From NCBI RefSeq assembly GCF_000355805.1, contig NZ_CM001837.1, forward strand, positions 2,779,868-2,843,867: DNA of 64,000 nucleotides. Direction: 5' to 3'. This document shows, one piece after another, positions 1 through 9,138 of the stretch; within the stretch, counting starts at the first letter, position 1; every line of letters begins with the position of its first letter. The notes beneath the pieces were generated by a model. It did not search any database. It saw only the letters and a list, made by a program, of their open reading frames with translations, and was not told where the DNA came from. Source of the stretch: Dokdonia sp. PRO95. Lineage in GTDB: Bacteria; Bacteroidota; Bacteroidia; Flavobacteriales; Flavobacteriaceae. Made by a program: the position numbers and the translations under genes.

Positions 1-1615
1 CACTGATCCATAATTCATAACCATGTACACCATCATCTGCACTAATAATAAGATTTCCATTAAAATCAATGAATTCGGATTCATCATCAATGCCTCCCGC
101 ATTTGAACCTATATTTAGATGTTTTGTACCCTCTAAATTTCCATCTGATGTATAAAGTCCATAATAACCATATTTATTTCCTCTGAAAAATAGTTTATCA
201 CTTACAGCAGTTAATAATGATGGAATAACTCCGTATTGATGATTTACATCAAAAAATATTTCAGTCCCTTCAGTGGTACCATCAGTTACCCAAAGTTCGT
301 TACCATTGACTTCATTTTTCCCGTTAAAAAAAATCTGATTTCCATATGAAAGAAATCCCTGCTCAGATACAGATATATTTGTAACTTCAACATCTTCTGA
401 TAAAATGACTGTTCCGTTTGGAGTGCCATCACTTTTCCATAATACGGTCATGTTATTTTCATTTTGCGCAAAGTAAACTACATAATCTTGAGTACTACTA
501 CCCGCTAATAATTGAGGTGAAGAATTAGCCAAAAAAATAGTTCCAGAATTTGTACCATCACTTACCCAAAGACCTGATTGTTCTGCACCGTCAGAACCAA
601 TAAAATAAATTAAATCACCCTCTAATTGTAAGATTGCATCATAATTAATTCCTGATAAATTACCAGGATTGAGATCTAAAAATAAAGTTGTACCAACGGT
701 ACTCCCATCTGTCTCCCATAGTTCATTACCGCTTATTCCATTATTGGCTAAAAATATCAACTTATCGTTTAAAACTACACCAAGCATACTATTGCTACTA
801 CTGGAATTTCCTGAGCGAATATCTTTCAACAATTCTGTACCTTCAGGTGTTCCATCACTTTTCCAAAGTTCTGTTCCGTTGCTACCATCATTAGCAAAAA
901 AATAGAAACTTCCATTAAAGACAATAGCTCCTTGGGCAACTGCGCCCGATTGGTTGCCACTTCGAATATCCTTTAATAGAACGGTCCCCTCTTCCGTTCC
1001 ATCTGTAGTCCATAATTCAGTACCATATTGATTCACTGAAGCCTTAAAAATTAGCTGATCATTAAAAACAAAAAAATCGTTAGGAAAACTATCACCACTT
1101 TCTTCAATATCTTTTAAAACAAATGTGCCCTCAACAGTACCATCACTTACCCAAAGCTCATTTCCATATATTTCACTATATGCTCCAAAGTATACTTTTC
1201 CATTATACTCTATAATTTGATAAATTGATTGTGTGCTATAACTTACATTTCTATCTGTCAATTGAATTGTGCTTTCTTCTGTTCCTTCAGACACCCATAG
1301 TTCTCTATTGTCTGAGCCGTTTTCAGCAACAAAAAAGACTTTGTTACCTATAGGAGTTAAAGACGTAATATCATCATATAAACCAGAAGCAAAATCTTTT
1401 ACCATGAATGTATTAGTACTCAAACCATCAGAAAACCATAATTGATCATCTTCTGAACTGAAGAAAAAACCATTATCTACCCTCGTAAGTCTTTCAGGAT
1501 ATCCATCATTGGAAAATTCTAGTTCTAAGAGTGTGGCATCTAAAGTCTGACTTAATGCTAAATTAGATGATATTAAGAATATAGAAACCAAGAGGAATAC
1601 GTATTTTTCTTTCAT
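1..1615 (-). CDS. ELWxxDGT repeat secreted protein (C-terminus off the window edge)
   Basis: The reading frame opens with ATG at 1613-1615 and stays open to the window edge, about 538 codons, so the C-terminus is missing. It begins with a signal peptide (MKEKYVFLLVSIFLISS..., ending near ALSQ). About ten repeats follow, roughly 45-55 residues apart, each built around variants of ELWVSDGT..GT (ELWKSDGT, ELWTTDGT, ELWETDGS, VLWKSDGT). The repeats match the ELWxxDGT repeat family, which is probably a beta-propeller-like array. Family members in Bacteroidetes often end in a T9SS sorting domain, but that region is not in view. The ligand is unknown. The gene is transcribed away from the permease at 2011. 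Confidence 0.85.
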   Translation of the reverse strand, partial: MKEKYVFLLVSIFLISSNLALSQTLDATLLELEFSNDGYPERLTRVDNGFFFSSEDDQLWFSDGLSTNTFMVKDFASGLYDDITSLTPIGNKVFFVAENGSDNRELWVSEGTEESTIQLTDRNVSYSTQSIYQIIEYNGKVYFGAYSEIYGNELWVSDGTVEGTFVLKDIEESGDSFPNDFFVFNDQLIFKASVNQYGTELWTTDGTEEGTVLLKDIRSGNQSGAVAQGAIVFNGSFYFFANDGSNGTELWKSDGTPEGTELLKDIRSGNSSSSNSMLGVVLNDKLIFLANNGISGNELWETDGSTVGTTLFLDLNPGNLSGINYDAILQLEGDLIYFIGSDGAEQSGLWVSDGTNSGTIFLANSSPQLLAGSSTQDYVVYFAQNENNMTVLWKSDGTPNGTVILSEDVEVTNISVSEQGFLSYGNQIFFNGKNEVNGNELWVTDGTTEGTEIFFDVNHQYGVIPSLLTAVSDKLFFRGNKYGYYGLYTSDGNLEGTKHLNIGSNAGGIDDESEFIDFNGNLIISADDGVHGYELWIS

Positions 1616-2010
1616 AACTATTTGTCGATTATTGATAGTGGATGAATATAGAAAATACCGTAAGAATTTACATAAGTAAGCCATAAAAATTTTTGAAATT
1701 TAATTAGTTCAAGTCCATTCCACACACATTACACTTCACTCCTACGTCGTCGCATAAAAGTGTTCTAGACACACTCTAAAAGTAACCTATTGATTTGAAA
1801 TACAATTACGAGAAACCGTAAACACCCAATATTTTCTCCTAATGCCAAGCAAATCTCTTAAAACAAGGATCATCCATAACCCAGCGATTCTCTTTCTGTA
1901 ATGTACCCACCACAAATGCGATTAACTACCCACATAAAAGTCTAAGGCTTATTACTCCTCACTTACAGTTTTTATTTACCTTAGAAGTTCCAGAAAAATC
2001 ATCGCAACAT
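1616..2010. other. Intergenic region between divergent genes
   Basis: This 395-base spacer separates the minus-strand repeat protein from the plus-strand permease. It must hold both promoters, but no clear TAnnTTTG box, hairpin or repeat stands out, and no gene is seen in it. Confidence 0.5.
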
Positions 2011-3735
2011 ATGACTAAACAAACCAAAGAGTTCGACCACTTAAAATCGGTAGATGAAGAACAGCTACCCGTAGGAAAAAACAAATTAAAAGATTGGACG
2101 CATTTTGCTGGGCTCTACGCTGCAGAGCATGTAGCAGCAACGGAGTTTGTTATTGGGGCAACCTTTGTTGCACTGGGCGCCAAAACTTCAGATATTATTC
2201 TAGGTTTGTTAATCGGTAATATTCTGGCTGTATTAAGTTGGAGATTCATCACCTCCCCTATCGCTGTAGAAACGCGTTTAAGCCTCTATACCTATCTCAA
2301 TAAGATAGCAGGTGACTCGATGACCAAGTTATATAATTGGGCAAATGTGATCATCTTTTCGGTTATTTCGGCAGCGATGATTACGGTATCGTCTACGGCG
2401 GTACGTTTTGCATTTGATATTCCTGCGCAACTTAATTGGTACCCCACAAATGCTTGGTTTGTACTGATTGTTTTGGCGGTGGGTATTGTTGTGGTTTCCA
2501 TCGCACTCTATGGTTTTAATGCCGTTTCTGAGTTTTCTGGGCTCTGTGCGCCCTGGCTTTTTGTAATGTTTACGGGAGGTGCAATGGTGCTGCTGCCTGC
2601 ATTGTCACTAGATGTGTTAGATAAAACCATACCATCAAATTGGGCAGATTTTATGACGCTAGGTAATCAGTCCATCTGGACAGGTATTAATAGCGATGGA
2701 GAAGCTGGAATTGGACTTGTAGAAGTTATCGGTTTTGGATGGGCGGCAAATACAATTACCCATTTTGGACTGGTAGATATGGCATTATTACGTTTTGCCA
2801 AAAAGAAAAACTATGCCTACGCTTCTAGTACGGGTATGATGTTTGGTCACTACGTAGCGTGGATTGCTGCAGGAATTATGGGAGCTGGTGCTGCCGTTAT
2901 TTTAGGGAAGTCTATTGTAGAACTTGATCCAGGTGATGTTGCTTATTACGCTTTAGGTTGGTCTGGTTTTGTCATTGTGATTGTTGCAGGATGGACTACA
3001 GCAATAACAAATTTATATAGAGCAGGTCTCGCTGCTCAGGCCATTTTTTCAAACCATTCTAGAAAGAAAACAACCATCGTCGTAGGTTTAGTCACCGTGA
3101 CCATCGCTTGTTTTCCTTTTGTATTCTCACAGATTTTACCACTCCTCACCTATGCAGGATTGCTCGTAGTACCAGTAGGTGCGATTGTATTTACAGAGCA
3201 TCAAATCTTCCCTAGAATAGGTTTTACAAGATACTGGTCATCATACCGCAAGCTTAAATTTAGTATGCCGGCTGTTGCCTCTTGGGGATTAGGCTTGGTT
3301 TTTGGCTTCGGACTGCAAGCGCTAGATGTGATATCCTTTTACTACCTCTTTATCCCTACTTGGTTTTTTACCATCGCTATGTACACCTTCCTTGCATCTA
3401 GATATGGGGCAAAAGATAGCTATACAGAAGAGGTAAAAGAAGAAGCCCTTAGAGAGGAAACTATAAAACGTTTTCAAGAGCAACAAGCCGCTCAAGAAGA
3501 TGTGCAGGTTAAGGATACTTCTATGTTTTCAAAGGCATTGAAATTCCTAGCAATTTCAGCACTTATAGCTAGTCTAGCACTGGCTTGCAATGTGATGTTT
3601 GGCAGTACTTCAGAGGCAGAATATATTGATAACAGACAACTATTTTACACGTACACTTTTATCTGTACTATCCTTTATTTTGTATTAGCATATTGGGCAT
3701 TACGCAGAGGAAAATTAAATAACGCAACTATCTAA
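2011..3735 (+). CDS. NCS1-family (purine-cytosine permease-like) transporter
   Basis: This 574-residue inner-membrane protein has about twelve hydrophobic segments. Its N-terminal region, with GLYAAEHVAATEFVIGA and GLLIGNILAVLSWR, resembles nucleobase:cation symporter-1 carriers. A charged, Glu-rich cytoplasmic stretch around residues 465-510 precedes the last two membrane spans. Its stop overlaps the start of mannitol 2-dehydrogenase (TAATG), so the two are translationally coupled. The family normally carries nucleobases, hydantoins or vitamins, but the partner enzyme suggests uptake of a hexitol. That substrate is inference. Family assignment is firm; the cargo is not. Confidence 0.82.
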   Translation: MTKQTKEFDHLKSVDEEQLPVGKNKLKDWTHFAGLYAAEHVAATEFVIGATFVALGAKTSDIILGLLIGNILAVLSWRFITSPIAVETRLSLYTYLNKIAGDSMTKLYNWANVIIFSVISAAMITVSSTAVRFAFDIPAQLNWYPTNAWFVLIVLAVGIVVVSIALYGFNAVSEFSGLCAPWLFVMFTGGAMVLLPALSLDVLDKTIPSNWADFMTLGNQSIWTGINSDGEAGIGLVEVIGFGWAANTITHFGLVDMALLRFAKKKNYAYASSTGMMFGHYVAWIAAGIMGAGAAVILGKSIVELDPGDVAYYALGWSGFVIVIVAGWTTAITNLYRAGLAAQAIFSNHSRKKTTIVVGLVTVTIACFPFVFSQILPLLTYAGLLVVPVGAIVFTEHQIFPRIGFTRYWSSYRKLKFSMPAVASWGLGLVFGFGLQALDVISFYYLFIPTWFFTIAMYTFLASRYGAKDSYTEEVKEEALREETIKRFQEQQAAQEDVQVKDTSMFSKALKFLAISALIASLALACNVMFGSTSEAEYIDNRQLFYTYTFICTILYFVLAYWALRRGKLNNATI

Positions 3736-5219
3736 TGGGAGAATTGACACCACTTAATCAAGAAAATCTAGCCGAAATAGGCAATAAAATATCAGTACCT
3801 ACCTATGACCGTTCACCACATAAGGCGAGCATTGTACACATAGGCGTAGGTGGTTTTCATCGCGCTCACCTTGCATACTACGTGCATCAACTAAGACAAC
3901 TGGGTGAAGCATCAGAATGGGAAATTTGCGGGATAGGCTTGCGCCAAAATGATAAAAAACTTCACGATATTTTCAAGAAACAAGACCATCTATACACCTT
4001 GATGGTACAGCATCCAGACGGAAAAAAGGAGGCAGAAGTCATTGGCGCTATTGTCGATTTTAAAATGGGTACAGACAGTCCAGAAGCTGTCATCACCCGT
4101 ATGGCAGCGCCTGAAACAAAGATTGTATCATTGACCATCACTGAAGGTGGATACAATTTTAATCCTAATACAGGTGAATTCAATTTTGAAAATCCGCAGA
4201 TTCAGCATGAGCTCGCACATCCTGACGATCCAAAAACGGTATATGGTTTTCTTACAGCATCCTTAAAAAGACGTCGTGACGAAGGCTTACCTGCTTTTAC
4301 GGTACTGTCTTGTGACAATATTGAGCATAATGGCAATATGATACAGAAAATGTTGCTCGCTTTCGCGAAAGCGCAAGACCCTACACTAGCACAGTGGATA
4401 GAAAAAGAGGTGAGTTTTCCTAACAGTATGGTAGATCGTATCACGCCAATAACCACGCAAGAAGACATCAAATTACTAGCAGAAACTTATGGCGTGGAAG
4501 ATGAATGGCCTGTTACCTGCGAACCTTTTATACAATGGGTGGTAGAAGATAATTTTTCTAATGGAAGACCCGCTTTTGAAAAAGTTGGCGTCCAGTTTGT
4601 ACCCGATGTAGTTCCTTATGAGAAAATGAAATTACGCCTGCTTAACGCTGGACATTCTGTGTTAGGACTTTTAGGAGTGCTACACGGCCACTCTACTATA
4701 GATGTATGTGTACAAGATGAGCTATTTGCACAGTATTTAAGAGCCTTTTTTGACGAAGAAGCAACACCAGTTTTAGGTGAGATTAAAGGCATTAATCTAG
4801 CAGATTATAAAGAGAGCTTGCTGGAGCGATTTGGGAATCCAAATATTAAGGATAGTGTAGATCGTATCTGTTCAGAGAGCTCGGCAAAGCTTCCAAAGTT
4901 TTTAATAGCAACTATTCAAGAGAATTTAGCTACTGGTGGAAGTATCAAATATGCGACACTTGTTTTAGTAGCTTGGTGTTATTATAGTGACAAACAAGAA
5001 AACCAAAACGGGCAAAAACTAGTCATTCAAGACGAAATGAAAGAGGAGTTGCATCAAGCAGCAAAGAAGACTACAGAAGATGCTTTAAGCTTTATAAAGC
5101 TGGAATCTATTTTTGGAAACCTTATTGATAACAAGAGATTTACAGATCTATACACGGAGATGGTTAATCGTTTTTACAATGACGTTGCTATTAAAAAGTA
5201 TATGCAAGAATTGTTATAA
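3735..5219 (+). CDS. Mannitol 2-dehydrogenase (long-chain polyol dehydrogenase)
   Basis: This 494-residue cytoplasmic enzyme is expected to oxidise D-mannitol to D-fructose with NAD+. The N-terminal Rossmann motif (VHIGVGGFHRAHLAYY) lies around residues 34-49. The catalytic pattern K-x4-N-x2-H is present as Lys299, Asn304 and His307 (KLRLLNAGH), matching the family. Length is normal for the long-chain polyol dehydrogenase family. The start codon shares one base with the stop of the upstream permease. Residues 209-213 (AFAKA) are encoded by one copy of the palindrome that recurs across this window. Related enzymes use fructuronate or tagaturonate, so mannitol is the likeliest but not the only possible substrate. 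Confidence 0.88.
   Translation: MGELTPLNQENLAEIGNKISVPTYDRSPHKASIVHIGVGGFHRAHLAYYVHQLRQLGEASEWEICGIGLRQNDKKLHDIFKKQDHLYTLMVQHPDGKKEAEVIGAIVDFKMGTDSPEAVITRMAAPETKIVSLTITEGGYNFNPNTGEFNFENPQIQHELAHPDDPKTVYGFLTASLKRRRDEGLPAFTVLSCDNIEHNGNMIQKMLLAFAKAQDPTLAQWIEKEVSFPNSMVDRITPITTQEDIKLLAETYGVEDEWPVTCEPFIQWVVEDNFSNGRPAFEKVGVQFVPDVVPYEKMKLRLLNAGHSVLGLLGVLHGHSTIDVCVQDELFAQYLRAFFDEEATPVLGEIKGINLADYKESLLERFGNPNIKDSVDRICSESSAKLPKFLIATIQENLATGGSIKYATLVLVAWCYYSDKQENQNGQKLVIQDEMKEELHQAAKKTTEDALSFIKLESIFGNLIDNKRFTDLYTEMVNRFYNDVAIKKYMQELL
4358..4373. repeat. 16-bp palindrome copy 1, inside mannitol dehydrogenase
   Basis: Perfect CGCTTTCGCGAAAGCG. It is read as Ala-Phe-Ala-Lys-Ala in the gene and lies in a helix where related enzymes have similar residues, so it looks like a sequence fitted to existing codons rather than an insertion. 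Confidence 0.9.
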
Positions 5220-5344
5220 ATAGCTGTTTTGAGTTGCTTGATACTCATTTTAGTCATTAAAAAGATAAAAGCAGCTCAAGGTGTGGGTTTTAGCTAAGGT
5301 AAAGTATAAAATATGTTATAAGAGGAATTGTACACTTTAAAAAT

Positions 5345-7492
5345 CTAGGTAATAGTTATAGGGTGTACATTCTCCTGTATGATATCCTCAAGCGCTTCTT
5401 TGTTTATAGGCTTATTGATTATATCACGTATGCCCACATTGCGGCATCGCTCTTTTACCTCGCTTATTTCTAGTGCTGTTAATGCTATTATAGGTATATG
5501 TTTGTTTTCTGCTGAAATCACTTCTGAGGCTTCAAATCCGTTCATCACGGGCATATTGAGATCCATTAAGATGAGATCAAAATGGGTGTTGCGATATTCT
5601 TTTATAGCTTCTTCTCCATTTACAGCAATGGTACACTTGTGACCTAGGGTGCTTATTAGTTTTTGAGTTACTAGTTGGTTGATTTTATTGTCCTCAACGA
5701 CTAGTATTTCTAGACTCTTAGATGCAGAAACCATCGGTTGCTCATCATGATTTTTTGCAACCTCGCATGCCAATATAAACGAGAATTCTGACCCCACACC
5801 TACATCACTTTTTACAAATAATTTACTCCCCATAATCTTCATTAAGGACTTGACGATAGGCAGTCCAAGACCAATGCCGTATGAGGTGTTTTCTTCTGTA
5901 TTAGCTTGTTTAAAACTATCAAAAATGACTGCTAGATTTTCTTTAGAGATACCTGTTCCTGTGTCTGAGACTTTAAAAGTGATGTGATCCATGCCTTTTT
6001 CTTTTTCAGCTAAACTTACACTGAGCGTTACAGTACCATTTTTTGTGTTTTTAAGCGCATTATCAATGAGTTTTAAAAGAACCTCTGTAAGATTAGTTTC
6101 ATCTAAGATGTAGTAGCTGGAAATCTCATCTGCAATAGCTAGTTTTAGTTCCGTTTTTTGCTCGTTTGCTAGATAATGTAAGGAGGTGGTAATATTCTCT
6201 AAGAGGTTACGTAAATGAACCTTTGTACACTTAATCGTAAGGTTGTTAGACTCTACCTCATTAATCTTCAATATGTTATTTACCACCGATTTTAAATGAT
6301 CTCCAGAGAATTTTAAAGCATTCAAAAGACCTTTATTTGTCTTAATAATGGAAGGGTTTTCTATAAGCATCTCTGTGATTCCTACCACTCCGTACAAGGG
6401 TGTTCTCAAGTCGTGACTAATGTTAACTAATAGCTCAGATTTTAATTTGTGGGCGTGTTCTGCTTCATTTTTTGCTTGTAATAGTGCTTTATTATTTTTT
6501 TCAAGTGCTAAGAATGACAACCGCCTTTTGTGATTATAAAAGATTAAAAAGGCGGTACTTAAAAATAGCAGCGCACTAATACCTCCTATAAAGATAGCGT
6601 TAGATTTTAATTGAGACGATTCGGCTTTTTGTTGGAACTCTTTTACTTTAAAATCTGCTTCAACTTGTTCTATTTGGAGATTTTTTACCTCATTAAAATC
6701 TAAGTCCTTATAATAGAAATGTTTTCTAAGGCTTTCCAGAGCCGCATCATATTCTCCTAGCTCTTGATGTATCTCACTTTTAAAATCATAAATATCTATG
6801 AGTTCTCTGGTGAGGCTATGCTCCTCTCCTATCTCTAGTGCGTTATTGATAAAGCTGAGCGCAAGTCTATGATCTTCTTTTTGGTTGTGATAAATAGCAA
6901 AGTTCAACTGCTGTAAAAGCCCGTAGATGGGGTCTTCTTTGTCAATGAGAGGCAACAACGTATCGGCTTCTAGAATGTAAGGATATGCTTTATCTGGATC
7001 TTTAAAATTTAGGTACATACCCGATATATTGTAATAGGTATAAAAGGAATGCTCATTTTTGCCTGCCTCTAGTGTGTATACGATAGACTTTTCAAAGTAA
7101 GCAGCAGCCTCGTCTGCCGTGGTTATATCCATTGAGTATATATTACCGAGACCGTTGAGTGAAGCTACGTTTACAAAGTAATCATCTGTCTTTTTGCTGA
7201 GTGCGAGGTTGTAGTACTTTTTCGCGGAAGAGAAATCTTTTATGGCTTGATAGGTATTTGCCAGACTCACATAAGCCTTTGCCTGTAAGGTTTTATCCTT
7301 ACCTTTATTTGCATATTGCACGGCTGATGTTGCAAATTTTAATCCATCCTTATAATTCCCGTTTATGTTTTCCTCCTTAGAAGAGGAAATTAAAATACCC
7401 ACGCTATCTATATCGCCACTTGCGCTATTTTGAGATAAAATAGGCACGCAATAGCAGTATACAAATAGGACTAAAAGTAGCTTGTTTTTCAA
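5345..7492 (-). CDS. TPR-containing hybrid sensor histidine kinase/response regulator
   Basis: A secreted or periplasmic sensor part holds several TPR repeats (for example GKDKTLQAKAYVSLANTYQA). It is followed by one membrane span (IFIGGISALLFLSTAFLIF), a HisKA domain with SHDLRTPLYG, a HATPase domain (DNALKN, DTGTGISKEN, GIGLGLPIV) and a C-terminal receiver with LILMDLNMPVMNG. In the longest frame (GTG at 7546) the phospho-accepting His is residue 378 and the receiver Asp is 662. I prefer the TTG at 7492, which gives a clean signal peptide (MKNKLLLVLFVYCYC...). This is a typical Bacteroidetes phosphorelay protein. No partner or target gene is adjacent and the signal is unknown. Confidence 0.88.
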   Translation of the reverse strand: MKNKLLLVLFVYCYCVPILSQNSASGDIDSVGILISSSKEENINGNYKDGLKFATSAVQYANKGKDKTLQAKAYVSLANTYQAIKDFSSAKKYYNLALSKKTDDYFVNVASLNGLGNIYSMDITTADEAAAYFEKSIVYTLEAGKNEHSFYTYYNISGMYLNFKDPDKAYPYILEADTLLPLIDKEDPIYGLLQQLNFAIYHNQKEDHRLALSFINNALEIGEEHSLTRELIDIYDFKSEIHQELGEYDAALESLRKHFYYKDLDFNEVKNLQIEQVEADFKVKEFQQKAESSQLKSNAIFIGGISALLFLSTAFLIFYNHKRRLSFLALEKNNKALLQAKNEAEHAHKLKSELLVNISHDLRTPLYGVVGITEMLIENPSIIKTNKGLLNALKFSGDHLKSVVNNILKINEVESNNLTIKCTKVHLRNLLENITTSLHYLANEQKTELKLAIADEISSYYILDETNLTEVLLKLIDNALKNTKNGTVTLSVSLAEKEKGMDHITFKVSDTGTGISKENLAVIFDSFKQANTEENTSYGIGLGLPIVKSLMKIMGSKLFVKSDVGVGSEFSFILACEVAKNHDEQPMVSASKSLEILVVEDNKINQLVTQKLISTLGHKCTIAVNGEEAIKEYRNTHFDLILMDLNMPVMNGFEASEVISAENKHIPIIALTALEISEVKERCRNVGIRDIINKPINKEALEDIIQENVHPITIT

Positions 7493-7546
7493 CTTAAATA
7501 ACTTTTGGGGCAGTAGTAAGATAGCAAAGAATAATTTAAAAGTCAC

Positions 7547-7886
7547 TGGAAAAGAAATTATTACGATAAAATGCCACTTATTTGATGTTCAAAGATTGTA
7601 GAAGTACAATTCAAATAATCATAAGTTTTAAGGATTATAAATGTGATTAATGGATTCTGTGTGTACAATAAAAACTAAGTTACTATCAATAACAGTACTA
7701 TGATCTCTTCTTTTAGCTTAGTATATTTATTGATTAGATTCATCTTAATTAAAGTATTATCGTAAAATAAAAATATAATTATACATATAAATACTTGATT
7801 TACAGGTTTTTGTATGTATTTTTTTAAAATACAGCGAATTTTCTTGTTTGCTATGATATTCTATATATACTTTTAACAATCGATAA
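7547..7886. other. AT-rich intergenic region
   Basis: The spacer between divergent transcription units is AT-rich and has no ORF of note. A weak inverted repeat (GTATTTTTTTAAAATAC) ends about 55 bases before the next gene. It may belong to a promoter or operator, but nothing decisive is visible. Confidence 0.4.
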
Positions 7887-8189
7887 ATGCAGCAGTTTAA
7901 AACTTATATAGCACTTTTCTATATTACCTTGATTATGGTTTTCAAGGTGGCTGGTTTGCATGCGTTTTCACATGATGTTGATGAAGGCGGTATTGAGCAT
8001 TGTGAAGTCTGTGAGATTACAACAATAACGAACTTTACTCCTATAGTTGAGACAGTATTTACACCGGTTCTAGTGCCAGAACCTGTCTATGTAGCTACTA
8101 CCCTAACAAGCGCAACAGGCTTTATCGATTTTGAGAATAGGTATTTCTTAGATACTTCTCACACTCGGCCACCGCCAGTTTTATCTTAA
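7887..8189 (+). CDS. Small secreted Cys/His protein of unknown function
   Basis: This 100-residue protein has an N-terminal hydrophobic segment that could be a signal or anchor. A cluster of possible metal ligands follows: HAFSHD, then EHCEVCE (a Cys-x2-Cys). It ends in TRPPPVLS. The layout loosely recalls DUF2946-type proteins, small exported proteins found near metal transport genes, but I cannot assign a family. It precedes an ABC ATPase, a TonB-dependent receptor and two permeases, so a metal-related role is plausible. Function is unproven. Confidence 0.65.
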   Translation: MQQFKTYIALFYITLIMVFKVAGLHAFSHDVDEGGIEHCEVCEITTITNFTPIVETVFTPVLVPEPVYVATTLTSATGFIDFENRYFLDTSHTRPPPVLS

Positions 8190-8440
8190 ATTATATTGCA
8201 TAGTAGCCCTTATCTCCTTGAAGGAATGAGGCAAGGTTGACACTTGATCAATTTAACGCAATACGTTTTATACATATTTATAATGTATTGATAATCAGCT
8301 TTATAATGTTGTAATGCGCTAGGCCATATAATTACTTCTTACGGGATACTCCCTCTATTACATTTCGCTTTTATGGGCCGCCACAGGCTATATTAAAAGC
8401 GTTCATACAATTATTTTATATTATATAATTTTTTGATTTT

Positions 8441-9130
8441 ATGCTACGAGCATTAAATATTACTAAGTCCTACAATGGAAATGTAGCACTTAAGGACGTG
8501 ACATTTGAGGTGTCAAAAGGCGAAATCTTTTGTTTACTTGGCCAAAACGGAGCTGGTAAAACAACAACAATCAATATATTTTTAGGTTTTATAAATAAAG
8601 ATGGAGGCCAAGCATTTATAGCCGATAAGGAAGTAGGTGTAGATGACGTAAATCACCTCACGGCTTATATTCCTGAAACGGTACAGCTATATGGGAATCT
8701 TACTGGGTTAGAAAATTTAGACTTTTTTAGTAGGCTAGCAGGTTTTAAATATTCGAATTTAGAGCTTAGTGAATTTCTAGATAAAACTGGGCTGCAACAA
8801 GAAGCTCAATCAAATAGACTCTCCTCCTATTCTAAGGGAATGCGTCAAAAGGTAGGTATTGCTATCGCCCTTGCTAAAAATGCTGAAGTCATTTTTATGG
8901 ATGAACCTACTTCTGGTCTAGATCCAAAAGCTACATCAGAGTTTACAACAATCTGCAAGGAACTTGCAGCGATGGGTAAAATTATTTTTATGGCTACACA
9001 CGATATTTTTAATGCTGTAGAACTCGGCACTACTATAGGCATTATGAAAAAAGGTGTACTTGCCCAAAAGCTTAATGCTAATAGCATTAATGCCGAACAA
9101 CTTAACCAACTTTATTTACAAACTATTTAA
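8441..9130 (+). CDS. ABC transporter ATP-binding protein
   Basis: This 229-residue cytoplasmic ATPase has Walker A (GQNGAGKTTT), a variant signature (SSYSKGMRQK in place of LSGGQ) and Walker B (VIFMDEPTSG) followed by the ATHD switch region. YSKGM signatures are common in ABC-2 exporter ATPases of the NosF/CcmA type. Nine bases separate it from the TonB-dependent receptor. The two ABC-2 permeases downstream are the likely membrane partners. Substrate is unknown; metal, siderophore or antimicrobial export are all possible. Confidence 0.88.
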   Translation: MLRALNITKSYNGNVALKDVTFEVSKGEIFCLLGQNGAGKTTTINIFLGFINKDGGQAFIADKEVGVDDVNHLTAYIPETVQLYGNLTGLENLDFFSRLAGFKYSNLELSEFLDKTGLQQEAQSNRLSSYSKGMRQKVGIAIALAKNAEVIFMDEPTSGLDPKATSEFTTICKELAAMGKIIFMATHDIFNAVELGTTIGIMKKGVLAQKLNANSINAEQLNQLYLQTI

Positions 9131-9138
9131 TCAAATTC

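Noticed and set aside
669-905. Plus-strand ORFs of about 70 codons near the left edge
   Set aside because: They are opposite-strand shadows of the ELWxxDGT repeat gene, with no start context or recognisable protein.
1-1615. Recurring sequence blocks that might look like a DNA repeat array or CRISPR
   Set aside because: The periodicity is about 150 bases and comes from the ELWxxDGT protein repeats; there are no short identical repeats with unique spacers.
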